Shown in pieces: positions 1-6,614 of a stretch of DNA of 18,547 nt. The translations under genes were made by a program, and so were the position numbers. Source of the DNA: Flemingiibacterium sp045579105 (GTDB taxonomy: Bacteria > Bacillota > Clostridia > Oscillospirales > CAG-272); assembly GCA_045579105.1 (NCBI GenBank), contig JAZNLM010000093.1, positions 1 to 18,547 on the forward strand, written 5' to 3'. Position 1 is the stretch's first letter. Every line of letters starts with the position of its first letter. The notes below the pieces were generated by a model. It searched no databases, was not told where the DNA came from, and saw only the letters and a program-made list of their open reading frames with translations.

Positions 1-390
1 GTTTATCGCGGTCTTAAGGTTACGGGGATCGTTAAGCGCGTCGAAGATACGAAGAATGTCGATACCGTTTGCGATAGACTTCTGAACAAAGTACTCAACA
101 ACGTCGTCAGCATAGTGACGGTAGCCGAGAATATTCTGTCCACGGAAAAGCATCTGAAGCTTTGTATTCTTAACAGTCGCGCGGATTTTGCGAAGACGTT
201 CCCATGGATCCTCGTTTAAAAATCTCATGCATGAGTCAAAGGTAGCGCCGCCCCATGCTTCGAGAGAATGGTATCCGATGCCGTCCATCTTTTCAAGAAT
301 GGGAAGCATCTCATCAGTGGTCATACGCGTCGCAACAAGTGACTGATGCGAGTCACGGAGCACCGTTTCAGTAATTTTTACCTGTGCCAT
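1..390 (-). CDS. oadA: Oxaloacetate decarboxylase alpha / pyruvate carboxylase subunit B, N-terminal part (cut by window edge)
   Basis: The first 130 codons of a biotin-dependent carboxyltransferase of the OadA/PycB family; the rest lies beyond the left edge. In this family the TIM-barrel domain moves CO2 between oxaloacetate (or pyruvate) and carrier-bound biotin. The visible part has the family's LRDSHQS metal/substrate motif at about residues 11-17, then WGGATFDSC, FLNEDPWERLR, LFRGQNILGYRHYADDVV and RIFDALND, all highly characteristic. The start ATG at 388-390 has a GGAGG ribosome binding site (complement of 401-405). It is the last visible gene of a minus-strand operon, 45 nt after the oadB stop. 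Whether it carries its own C-terminal biotin domain cannot be seen. A separate biotin protein is encoded upstream, which fits a PycB/OadA form lacking or sharing the carrier. Family assignment is secure; oxaloacetate as the substrate is inferred. Confidence 0.93.
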   Translation of the reverse strand, partial: MAQVKITETVLRDSHQSLVATRMTTDEMLPILEKMDGIGYHSLEAWGGATFDSCMRFLNEDPWERLRKIRATVKNTKLQMLFRGQNILGYRHYADDVVEYFVQKSIANGIDILRIFDALNDPRNLKTAIN

Positions 391-435
391 TTATATATTT
401 CCTCCATATAAATTCGGATTTATGTAGTAATCGTA

Positions 436-1659
436 TTATTTGAACATCGAGAGGAACACTCCTGCCGCAACTGCAGAGCCGATAACGCCTGCGACGTTGG
501 GACCCATGGCGTGCATGAGAAGGAAGTTCGCGGGGTTAGCCTTCTGACCTTCCACCTGCGAAACGCGCGCCGCCATAGGAACAGCGGAAACGCCTGCAGA
601 ACCGATAAGGGGATTGATCTTTCCGCCCGTAAGCCAACACATGATCTTACCGGTAAGAAGTCCGCCAACAGTGGAAATACAGAACGCGACGAGTCCAAGA
701 CCGATGATGAACAGTGTCTGGGGCTTTAAGAAGTTCTCCGCATTGGCAGTCGCTCCGACGGAAACACCGAGAAATATAGTTACGATATTCATAAGCTCAT
801 TCTGTGCCGTCTTGGAGATACGGTCGGTAACGCCGCACACGTTAAGAAGGTTACCGAACATAAGGAATCCAACAAGCGGAGCTGCATCAGGAACGATGAT
901 AGCAACAACTACAGTTACGAGAATGGGGAACAGAAGAAGCTCGGTTCTCGAAACGGGACGGAGCGCGGTCATAACGATCTCACGTTCCTTTTTAGTAGTA
1001 AGCATACGCATAAACGGCGGCTGAATTATCGGAATGAGTGCCATATACGAATATGCCGCTATTGCGATAGCGCCGAGAAGGTGAGGCGCGAGGGTTTTGG
1101 TAACGAGGATAGCCGTAGGACCGTCCGCGCCGCCGATTATACCGATAGAACCAGCTTCCATAGGCGAAAATCCAAGAAGAAGCGCGCCGCAGAATGCAAC
1201 GAATACGCCAAACTGTGCGCCTGCTCCCATAAGAAGGCTCTTCGGATTTGCAATAAGCGACGTAAAGTCGGTCATAGCGCCAACGCCCATGAATATGAGC
1301 GAGGGGTAAATGCCGAGCTTAACGCCAAGGTAAAGTATGTCGATAAGTCCGCCCTCATTTATGACGGTTTCAATCATCTTGAACATACTCGTGTGCTCGC
1401 CTGCAGCAATCTGTTCAGCGGTGAGATAGTATTCATCGAAGAAAAATTCGGTGTGAATAAGGTTCGCGCCGGGAAGGTTTGCAAGAAGCATACCGAACGC
1501 GATAGGTAGAAGAAGAAGCGGCTCAAATTTCTTCGCTATGGCAAGGTATATAAGCACGAACGCTATACCCCACATAACGAGCGTTTTCCACCAATCTCCC
1601 TCACCAAGAAGGCGCATAACGCCAGTGGTGTCGATAAAATTTTTGATGGTTTCAAGCAT
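436..1659 (-). CDS. oadB: Sodium-translocating decarboxylase beta subunit (OadB family)
   Basis: A polytopic membrane protein of 407 residues, the usual size for OadB/MmdB/GcdB. In this family it decarboxylates carboxybiotin and couples that to export of Na+. The sequence shows many hydrophobic segments, the signature IIGGADGPTAI with its conserved Asp at residue 179 (equivalent to the Na+/proton-binding Asp of OadB), the following YSYMALIPIIQPP stretch, and the C-terminal MHAMGPNVAGVIGSAVAAG segment that matches the conserved helix with the Asn-x-x-Gly motif. The ATG at 1659 is preceded by an AGAGG site. It lies 31 nt downstream of the biotin carrier gene and 45 nt upstream of oadA, in one operon. 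The substrate is set by the carboxyltransferase partner, so the family name is certain and the choice of oxaloacetate is not. Confidence 0.95.
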   Translation of the reverse strand: MLETIKNFIDTTGVMRLLGEGDWWKTLVMWGIAFVLIYLAIAKKFEPLLLLPIAFGMLLANLPGANLIHTEFFFDEYYLTAEQIAAGEHTSMFKMIETVINEGGLIDILYLGVKLGIYPSLIFMGVGAMTDFTSLIANPKSLLMGAGAQFGVFVAFCGALLLGFSPMEAGSIGIIGGADGPTAILVTKTLAPHLLGAIAIAAYSYMALIPIIQPPFMRMLTTKKEREIVMTALRPVSRTELLLFPILVTVVVAIIVPDAAPLVGFLMFGNLLNVCGVTDRISKTAQNELMNIVTIFLGVSVGATANAENFLKPQTLFIIGLGLVAFCISTVGGLLTGKIMCWLTGGKINPLIGSAGVSAVPMAARVSQVEGQKANPANFLLMHAMGPNVAGVIGSAVAAGVFLSMFK

Positions 1660-1690
1660 ATCTAATACCTCTTTATTGTTTATTGAGGTA

Positions 1691-2089
1691 TCAGTTCATA
1701 GTAACGAGAACGTCACCGGAATTTACGGAAGCGCCCTTCTGTACTGCTATAGAAGCGATGGTGCCGTCCTCGGGAGCAGGAATATCGTTTTCCATCTTCA
1801 TAGCCTCGAGAACACAGAGAACGTCGCCCTTCTTGACAGCCTGACCAACAGTTACGTTAACTTTGAGGATAGTGCCAGGCATCGGTGCGCTTACGGTTAC
1901 TGCGCCTGCAGTTCCTGCAGGTGCCGCTGCCTTGGGTGCGGGTGATGCAGCAGGGGCTGCTGTCGGTGCTGACGCAGGAGCAGCTGCAGGAGCTGCCACG
2001 GTGGCAGCTGCTACGGTGGTTCCTGCACCAACTTCCTCGACCATTACTTCATATACATTACCGTTAACGGTTACATTAAATTTTCTCAT
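1691..2089 (-). CDS. Biotin carboxyl carrier protein of a sodium-pump decarboxylase
   Basis: A 132-residue biotin carrier. The C-terminal biotinyl/lipoyl domain (about 64-132) contains the biotinylation motif EAMKMEND with the acceptor Lys at residue 98, preceded by SAPMPGTILKVNV and followed by the usual GxVxSGDVLV end. Residues 1-20 form a short conserved head seen in MmdC/GcdC-like carriers, and residues 22-63 are an Ala/Pro-rich flexible linker, the swinging arm that lets biotin visit both the carboxyltransferase and the membrane OadB site. The start has an AAAGGAGAT ribosome binding site just upstream. Its position between the oadG-like and oadB-like genes supports its role in the same complex. 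The low-complexity linker DNA also produces long spurious ORFs on the other strand. Confidence 0.95.
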   Translation of the reverse strand: MRKFNVTVNGNVYEVMVEEVGAGTTVAAATVAAPAAAPASAPTAAPAASPAPKAAAPAGTAGAVTVSAPMPGTILKVNVTVGQAVKKGDVLCVLEAMKMENDIPAPEDGTIASIAVQKGASVNSGDVLVTMN

Positions 2090-2109
2090 TGTTACAATCT
2101 CCTTTATAA

Positions 2110-2484
2110 TTATTTTTTAGCCGTACGTCTGAACGATACGACTCTGAAAGATGTTTCGGGTGCATCGAGCATAGAGGCTATTGCCGCGGTTATTACAGCA
2201 ACAAGCTCTGCGTCGTCCGTGTAAGCCACAGGAGCTGGTTCTGCTACGGGCACGGGTACGTGAGCAGGAGTCTTTACAGGCTCGGCTTTTTTCTCGCCCT
2301 CGGGTGCCTTGTAGAACACGACCTTAAACATCGCAAGCACTGCCCACAGAATTATAAGAACCGCGAAAATTACGCCCATACCGAGAAGCGCGGTTTTCAG
2401 ACCGTAGGGAAGAGCCTCCGCTATTTCCATCGGCTGCTTGGGATCAATTGCTGTTGCAGTGAGAAAAAGCTGATTTAATATCAT
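2110..2484 (-). CDS. oadG: OadG-family small membrane subunit of the sodium pump
   Basis: A 124-residue protein with one strong membrane helix at about residues 31-53, a charged cytoplasmic region with a Lys/Glu/Pro/Val-rich linker (about 60-87) and a C-terminal segment containing DDAELVAVITAAIAS and a basic FRVVSFRR tail. This layout is that of OadG/MmdD-type gamma or delta subunits, which bridge the soluble carboxyltransferase to the OadB pump and stabilise the complex. The start at 2484 has a GGGAGG site about ten bases upstream. It lies between the carboxyltransferase (17-nt gap) and the biotin carrier (20-nt gap). Sequence conservation is low in this family, so the assignment rests on topology, the C-terminal motif and the operon. 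Confidence 0.85.
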   Translation of the reverse strand: MILNQLFLTATAIDPKQPMEIAEALPYGLKTALLGMGVIFAVLIILWAVLAMFKVVFYKAPEGEKKAEPVKTPAHVPVPVAEPAPVAYTDDAELVAVITAAIASMLDAPETSFRVVSFRRTAKK

Positions 2485-2501
2485 AATCTTCTTCCTCCCA
2501 A

Positions 2502-3983
2502 TTATAAAGGAAGGTTGTTGTGACGCTTTTTAGCGCACAGTTCATTCTTTGCACCGAGCATCTCAAATGCTGCCGCGGTACGCTGACGGAGTTCATCGAG
2601 ATTTATAATATCGTCGATCTCGCCTGCCTTTGCGGCAACTACGGGAGAAGCCATTACGCTGTCCCACTCGTTTTCAATCTCTGTACGCTTTGCATTGTCG
2701 GTAACCTTGTCGTTCCAAGCGAATGCAACTGCACTCTTGGTGGGCATTGCACTGATCCTTGCGTTAGTAGAGGCAAACGCGATGTCTGCGCCGATCGCCT
2801 TCGAGCCCATAAGAGTGTAAGCCGCGCCATAAGCCTTGCCGAGCACAACGGTAACCTTTGCCATCTCGCTAGAAGCATATGCCGAAGCAAGCTTTGCGAG
2901 AGCAGCACCGTACTGCGCCTTTTCTGCCTCAACGCGAGTGTCGTAGCCCTCAGTGTCAACAAGAGTAAGTACGGGAATCTTGAAGCAGTCGCAGAAGGAG
3001 ATAAATCTTGCCGCCTTGCGAGCCGAGCAAGCGGTAAGCTTGCCGCCGTTGTGTGCAGGCTGATTTGCAACCACGCCGACTACCATACCGTTAAGCGTGA
3101 TAAATCCGGTGAGCATTGCCTTTGCCCAGTCGCCACAAAGAGAGATGAATTCTGCATTGTCGGATATAGCCGAGATAACATCAGCCATATTGTAGCCGTC
3201 CTTATCGATGATAGAAGCAACGTCGGGAGTAAGGCGGTTTATTTCATCGCCGACAGATGCGTATGCAGTGCCGTCGGTGTTGTTCTGGGGAATGTAAGAA
3301 AGAAGTTTTCTTGTGAATGCGGCAGCCTCGCCGTCGTTTTCACAAACTACACTAATCTCGCCCTTCTTTGCAGCGGTTTCGATCTTGCCGAAATCGGCCG
3401 TCTTATCAAGTTCGTTCATTACGAAGGGCGGATTTACGTACATAGCTGCGTCCTTCACTCCGATAGCGAAGTCAAACATAGCCGCAACTGTACTCATAGC
3501 ACCGCCGCAGTTACCCGCAACGATTGCAACCTGTGGGATAACGCCCGATGCGTCGGAGACCTTCTTCATAATCTTGCCGTAACCTGCGAGAGCCTCAACG
3601 CCCTCCATTACGTATGCACCTGCGCTGTCGAAGATACCGATTATGGGTGCACCGTTCTTGATTGCAAGATCATAGAGATCACAAATTTTCTTTGCGTGCA
3701 TTGCACCGAGTGCCCCCTTCATTCTGGAAGGATCCTGCGCGAACGCGAACACGAGTCTGCCGTCGATAGCACCATAGCCCGTTACAACGCCTTCAAGCTC
3801 GCACTTGTCTTCACCGAACTCTGCGGCGATTCTGTGTGCGAAAGCAGCAGTTTCGGCAAACGTTCCGAGGTCAAAAAGCTCGGATATACGCTTCTTTGCC
3901 ATAGAAGCTTCATTCTCAGAAACAGAACAAAGTTCAACCGCAGAGCTAACGCTTGCTACGCCGTTTTGCGTTTTGTTATCCAT
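2502..3983 (-). CDS. Acyl-CoA carboxyltransferase-like subunit (MmdA/PccB family, divergent)
   Basis: A protein of 493 residues with the two crotonase-like halves of the biotin-dependent acyl-CoA carboxyltransferase family. Recognisable N-half blocks are KKICDLYDLAIKNGAPIIGIFDS, EALAGYGKI, SGVIPQVAIVAGNCGGA; C-half blocks are KAARFISFCDCFKIPVLTLVD, KVTVVLGKAYGAAYTLMGSK. In typical methylmalonyl-CoA decarboxylase alpha or PccB, the N-half oxyanion motif is SGGAR and the C half has PGF and GGAYDVM. Here they read SAGAY, VDTEGYD and GAAYTLM, so this is a divergent branch and the CoA substrate cannot be named. It is first in the operon, with a GGAGG site (complement of 3991-3995). It may transfer carboxyl groups between a CoA thioester and the biotin carrier encoded downstream. 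The family is secure and the function is inferred. Confidence 0.88.
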   Translation of the reverse strand: MDNKTQNGVASVSSAVELCSVSENEASMAKKRISELFDLGTFAETAAFAHRIAAEFGEDKCELEGVVTGYGAIDGRLVFAFAQDPSRMKGALGAMHAKKICDLYDLAIKNGAPIIGIFDSAGAYVMEGVEALAGYGKIMKKVSDASGVIPQVAIVAGNCGGAMSTVAAMFDFAIGVKDAAMYVNPPFVMNELDKTADFGKIETAAKKGEISVVCENDGEAAAFTRKLLSYIPQNNTDGTAYASVGDEINRLTPDVASIIDKDGYNMADVISAISDNAEFISLCGDWAKAMLTGFITLNGMVVGVVANQPAHNGGKLTACSARKAARFISFCDCFKIPVLTLVDTEGYDTRVEAEKAQYGAALAKLASAYASSEMAKVTVVLGKAYGAAYTLMGSKAIGADIAFASTNARISAMPTKSAVAFAWNDKVTDNAKRTEIENEWDSVMASPVVAAKAGEIDDIINLDELRQRTAAAFEMLGAKNELCAKKRHNNLPL

Positions 3984-4026
3984 ATATTTACCTCCAAATA
4001 GATTATTTAAAATTACTTTCTGTGGG

Positions 4027-4075
4027 ATGGTATGTTAGAACAATGCAAAGCTCACATTTTCTATGTAAATACCAT
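4027..4075 (-). promoter_or_regulatory. Inverted repeat in the leader of the sodium-pump operon
   Basis: ATGGTAT (4027-4033) and ATACCAT (4069-4075) form 7-bp inverted arms around a 35-nt centre, between the proposed promoter and the ribosome binding site of the carboxyltransferase gene. It could be an RNA hairpin or a split operator. No known riboswitch is recognisable. The rest of the intergenic stretch 3996-4243 is AT-rich and otherwise holds only the two proposed promoters. Confidence 0.35.
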
Positions 4076-4094
4076 TCTACCCCATTATAATAAC

Positions 4095-4123
4095 ATTATA
4101 AACCATAATACCAAAAAAAGCAA
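4095..4123 (-). promoter_or_regulatory. Candidate promoter of the sodium-pump operon
   Basis: Read on the minus strand: a perfect TATAAT (complement of 4095-4100), 17 bp after TTGCTT (complement of 4118-4123), a weak -35 box. A second TATAAT is at the complement of 4084-4089 without a good -35. Either would give a leader of roughly 95-110 nt before the carboxyltransferase ATG at 3983. Confidence 0.5.
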
Positions 4124-4193
4124 TACCTATTTTTATATTTTTCATTATTTTCACACCGTTTATATATATATCGCAAATGTTTACAATATTCGC

Positions 4194-4222
4194 TTTAATT
4201 CGGTGTTCCTGTATGCTAAAAT
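4194..4222 (+). promoter_or_regulatory. Candidate extended -10 promoter of the amidohydrolase gene
   Basis: TGCTAAAAT (4214-4222) is an extended -10 element (TG, one base, TAAAAT), with a weak TTTAAT at 4194-4199 at 17-bp spacing. It predicts a transcript start near 4229, which leaves almost no leader for the upstream in-frame ATG at 4233 and so favours the ATG at 4257. Confidence 0.45.
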
Positions 4223-4256
4223 GTAAGGCACAATGATAGATGCGAGGGCAAAAAGT

Positions 4257-5057
4257 ATGATAATAGATTTTCACACACACGCGTTTCCCGATGCAGTCGC
4301 CGCAAAGGCAATACCAAAGCTTGCTGGTATCGGCAAAATTGAGCCGTTTGGCGACGGAACGCTGTCTATCCTTGGTTCGAGAATGAACGAGTGGAGCATT
4401 GACGGCGCAGTTGTACTCAACATAGCAACCAATCCCAAGCAGCAAACAAACGTAAATAATTTCGCGATACAAACGAATAAATCCGCGAAAAATCTGTGGG
4501 CACTCGGTTCGCTCAATCCGTACAGTGAAAACATAAAAGAAGAAGCGCGCCGTCTTCGTGAAAACGGTATTGTCGGCATAAAAATCCACCCCGACTATAT
4601 GGGTGTGGTTGTCGACGACGAAAAGTTTGATCCGATATATGAGGCATGCATAGAAAACGACCTTTTCGTTATCACTCACTCTGGTTGGGACTTCATTTCG
4701 CCCGATTTTATCCACTGCACGCCTGAACGCATACTTAATGTACTGGGTAAATACCCTGAACTCAAATTCGTCGCCGCACATCTCGGTGCGTGCCGTCTGT
4801 GGGACGACGTCGAGCGTTTACTTATCGGCAAAAATCTGTGGCTTGAAACTTCACTGGCACCACTGTTTTCGCTTGATAAAGCGCAAATGGCGCGTATGAT
4901 AAAAAATCACGCCCCTGATAAAATACTTTTTGGCAGCGATTTTCCGTGGTATTCCATAAAGGATGCTCTTACCTACATAAACTCGCTCGAGCTTTCTAGT
5001 GAGCTAAAGCAAAAAATATTCAGCGAAAACGCGCTGACTTTATTAGGTGAAAAATAA
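4257..5057 (+). CDS. Metal-dependent amidohydrolase (Amidohydro_2, TIM-barrel)
   Basis: A 266-residue amidohydrolase-superfamily protein. It has the beta-1 metal motif DFHTH (His6, His8), GIKIHPDY near residue 107, VITHSGWD (His141), FVAAHLGA (His175) and ILFGSDFPW (Asp228): the ligand set of a mononuclear or binuclear TIM-barrel hydrolase or decarboxylase. The family includes hydrolases and non-oxidative decarboxylases of the ACMSD type; the substrate cannot be told from the sequence. I chose the ATG at 4257 over the in-frame ATG at 4233 because GAGGG at 4244-4248 is well spaced, the protein then begins MIIDFHTH as is common in the family, and the proposed transcript start falls near 4229. 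It is monocistronic, divergent from the sodium-pump operon and convergent with the chromate-transporter pair. Confidence 0.88.
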   Translation: MIIDFHTHAFPDAVAAKAIPKLAGIGKIEPFGDGTLSILGSRMNEWSIDGAVVLNIATNPKQQTNVNNFAIQTNKSAKNLWALGSLNPYSENIKEEARRLRENGIVGIKIHPDYMGVVVDDEKFDPIYEACIENDLFVITHSGWDFISPDFIHCTPERILNVLGKYPELKFVAAHLGACRLWDDVERLLIGKNLWLETSLAPLFSLDKAQMARMIKNHAPDKILFGSDFPWYSIKDALTYINSLELSSELKQKIFSENALTLLGEK

Positions 5058-5097
5058 ATAAGAGCACCGTGGTATAAATCCCACGGTGCTCTTATTT
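5056..5097. terminator. Bidirectional intrinsic terminator between convergent genes
   Basis: A perfect 17-bp stem, AAATAAGAGCACCGTGG (5056-5072) against 5081-5097, with an 8-nt loop. The A-rich left end and T-rich right end let it work on both strands. It overlaps the stop codons of both the amidohydrolase and the second chromate-transporter gene. Confidence 0.92.
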
Positions 5098-5692
5098 AGA
5101 ATGAATACAGCGCTATACCCATTACGGCAGATATCACTATCATCAGTATCGGAGATGGCTTTTTGCCATTTGTTTTTTTGACAATATAGGAAATCGCCAC
5201 AATAGCAGCGAAAATTATAATTCCGCGAATGTCCACGGATATGTTGTCGCCTATGGCTGCAAAGCCGAGAAGCGTGCTCATAAACATCGTCAGCGCCGTT
5301 GCCACGATAAGTCCTACAACCGCTGGACGAACGCCCTCTAAAAATGCCTGAACGCCCTTATATTTGAGGAAGTTGCCCATCAGAGTAGAGATAAGCAGCA
5401 TTATTATGAACGCAGGCAGAATAACCCCAAGCGTTGCCAACGCAGAGCCAAATATACCTCCAAGCACACCAAACGCTTCACGTCCCTCGTTCGAGCCGAC
5501 AAACGTCGCCATATTAACAGCGATAGGACCGGGAGTAGATTCTGACACAGCTATCATATTGATAAATTCTGCTTCCGTCAGCCACCCTCTCGATATTACA
5601 GTTTCGCGCACAAGCGAAATCATACCGTAACCGCCACCAAATGATACGGCACCAATCATAAGGAAATTAAGAAAAAGTTCAAGAAAAATCAT
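5096..5692 (-). CDS. Chromate transporter family protein, half-size (second subunit)
   Basis: A 198-residue membrane protein with one CHR (chromate ion transporter) domain. Visible signatures are the N-terminal VSFGGGYGMISLV and ESTPGPIAVNMATFVG, followed by four or five hydrophobic segments. Full-size ChrA has two such domains in one chain; here, as in many Firmicutes, they are split into two adjacent genes that probably form a heterodimer. The start ATG overlaps the upstream gene's stop (ATGA), indicating translational coupling. The family is named for chromate efflux in ChrA, but chromate is not shown to be the substrate of the short forms, and another oxyanion or solute is equally possible. 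Confidence 0.9.
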   Translation of the reverse strand: MIFLELFLNFLMIGAVSFGGGYGMISLVRETVISRGWLTEAEFINMIAVSESTPGPIAVNMATFVGSNEGREAFGVLGGIFGSALATLGVILPAFIIMLLISTLMGNFLKYKGVQAFLEGVRPAVVGLIVATALTMFMSTLLGFAAIGDNISVDIRGIIIFAAIVAISYIVKKTNGKKPSPILMIVISAVMGIALYSF

Positions 5693-6273
5693 TTTTCTTC
5701 CCCCTCTCCACGGCGAAGCTTACCGAAAAGGTAAATGCAAACACCAATCATGCCGCATATGAGAATATAGAAAATGGTGGAGAACTTTATAGCAAGCACG
5801 GAGAAAATGAGCATACAAAGTATCACAGCAACGACTATAGCAACGTTTACGGGAGTCTTCTTGATTCCCTTAAACATTTTGATGCCGGCGGACAGAATAA
5901 GGTAAACTACGCACGCTTGAATTCCCTTGAACGCGCACTCAACGACCGTAAGTGACAAGAACTGATCAAAAAACAGCGAAATCACGTAAATTATGATAAA
6001 TGACGGAACACAAACGCCGACAGTCGCCGCGAATGCACCGAAGAACCTCGCAGTTTTGTATCCGATAAAGGTCGCGGAGTTAATGGCAATCGGTCCGGGA
6101 GTAGACTCCGCGATTGCAAGCATATCAAGAAATTCTTCTTTCGTGAGCCACTGTTTCTTTGAAACAAACTCATTCTCGAGCAGGACTATCATAGCGTAGC
6201 CTCCGCCGAAAGTGAACAGGCCTATCTTCAGCATGGTGAAGAAGAGGCTTAATACAAGCTTTGATTTTTTCAT
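5689..6273 (-). CDS. Chromate transporter family protein, half-size (first subunit)
   Basis: A 194-residue membrane protein with a single CHR domain, the partner of the following gene. It has the paired motifs FTFGGGYAMIVLLEN and ESTPGPIAINSATFIG near the N terminus, then hydrophobic segments to a short charged tail (GKLRRGEGEEK). The ATG at 6273 is preceded by a GAGG site (complement of 6280-6283). It starts a two-gene transcript from the promoter at 6308-6336 that ends at the bidirectional terminator. The substrate is unknown. The two proteins are clearly related to each other in the first 70 residues, as expected from an ancient duplication. Confidence 0.9.
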   Translation of the reverse strand: MKKSKLVLSLFFTMLKIGLFTFGGGYAMIVLLENEFVSKKQWLTKEEFLDMLAIAESTPGPIAINSATFIGYKTARFFGAFAATVGVCVPSFIIIYVISLFFDQFLSLTVVECAFKGIQACVVYLILSAGIKMFKGIKKTPVNVAIVVAVILCMLIFSVLAIKFSTIFYILICGMIGVCIYLFGKLRRGEGEEK

Positions 6274-6291
6274 TGTTTTCCTCTTTTAGCA

Positions 6292-6316
6292 TTGATATAA
6301 CGTATCAAGTATATCA
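6292..6316. promoter_or_regulatory. Overlapping dyads at the chromate-transporter promoter (possible operator)
   Basis: Two nested inverted repeats: TTGATA (6292-6297) with TATCAA (6303-6308), and TGATATA (6293-6299) with TATATCA (6310-6316). They cover the -10 box and the likely transcript start. A repressor site is possible, but the region is AT-rich and chance is not excluded. Confidence 0.4.
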
Positions 6317-6336
6317 TATAGCGCCCGTTTTTGCAA
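6308..6336 (-). promoter_or_regulatory. Promoter of the chromate-transporter pair
   Basis: On the minus strand TTGCAA (complement of 6331-6336) lies 17 bp before TATACT (complement of 6308-6313), and TGA precedes the -10, making an extended element. It sits directly after the terminator of the fatty-acid operon, which supports an independent transcript. Confidence 0.7.
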
Positions 6337-6355
6337 TACAGTTTTCAAAAAATGC

Positions 6356-6385
6356 GGAAAGCACCTGCAAAAACAGGTGCTTTCC
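6356..6385 (-). terminator. Intrinsic terminator of the fakA-plsX-degV-GNAT-acp operon
   Basis: A perfect 12-bp stem (GGAAAGCACCTG at 6356-6367 with 6374-6385) and a 6-nt loop, followed on the minus strand by a run of six T (complement of 6346-6353 region). It lies four bases after the acyl carrier protein gene. Confidence 0.9.
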
Positions 6386-6389
6386 TTTA

Positions 6390-6611
6390 TTATATGCGAC
6401 TTTCGAGATATCCGCAAACGTCTGCGACTGTTTCAAAGCGTACAAATTCAGCAAATTTGAAGCCGAACGCATCCTCAATTTCCATCGCAAGCATCATCAT
6501 TGCAAGCGAGTCAAAGCCAAGGTCGTCAACAAGTCTTGTCTGCTCGGTTACGGAATCCATATCAATGTCGGGAAGAACTCTTCCGAGTATCCCCTTCAGT
6601 TTTTCTAACAT
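6390..6611 (-). CDS. Acyl carrier protein, probably specialised
   Basis: A 73-residue acyl carrier protein. The phosphopantetheine attachment motif is LGFDSLA with the acceptor Ser at residue 35, preceded by acidic TRLVDD and followed by a recognition helix with an unusual run of Met (MMMLAMEIEDAF). The usual four-helix pattern and net acidic charge are present. Typical fatty-acid AcpP has LGADSLD and is encoded in fab gene clusters; here the ACP ends an operon with fatty-acid kinase, PlsX, a DegV protein and a GNAT protein, separated from the last by three bases. It probably carries acyl chains made from scavenged fatty acids via PlsX or feeds the GNAT-like enzyme. The start has a GGAG site. 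The family is certain; the specialised role is inferred from context. Confidence 0.93.
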   Translation of the reverse strand: MLEKLKGILGRVLPDIDMDSVTEQTRLVDDLGFDSLAMMMLAMEIEDAFGFKFAEFVRFETVADVCGYLESRI

Positions 6612-6614
6612 ATT

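Noticed and set aside
1863..2120. An 85-codon Ala-rich ORF on the plus strand
   Set aside because: It is the mirror of the Ala/Pro-rich linker of the biotin carrier gene and has no independent support.
2520..4001. A 493-codon open frame on the plus strand across the carboxyltransferase gene
   Set aside because: It is antisense to a clear family member, has a Cys/His/Arg-rich composition with no motifs and no ribosome binding site. Codon bias of the real gene keeps the opposite frame open.
4077..4781. A 234-codon minus-strand ORF across the amidohydrolase gene
   Set aside because: It is antisense to a gene with a full set of metal-ligand motifs, contains both promoter regions and has no recognisable domain.
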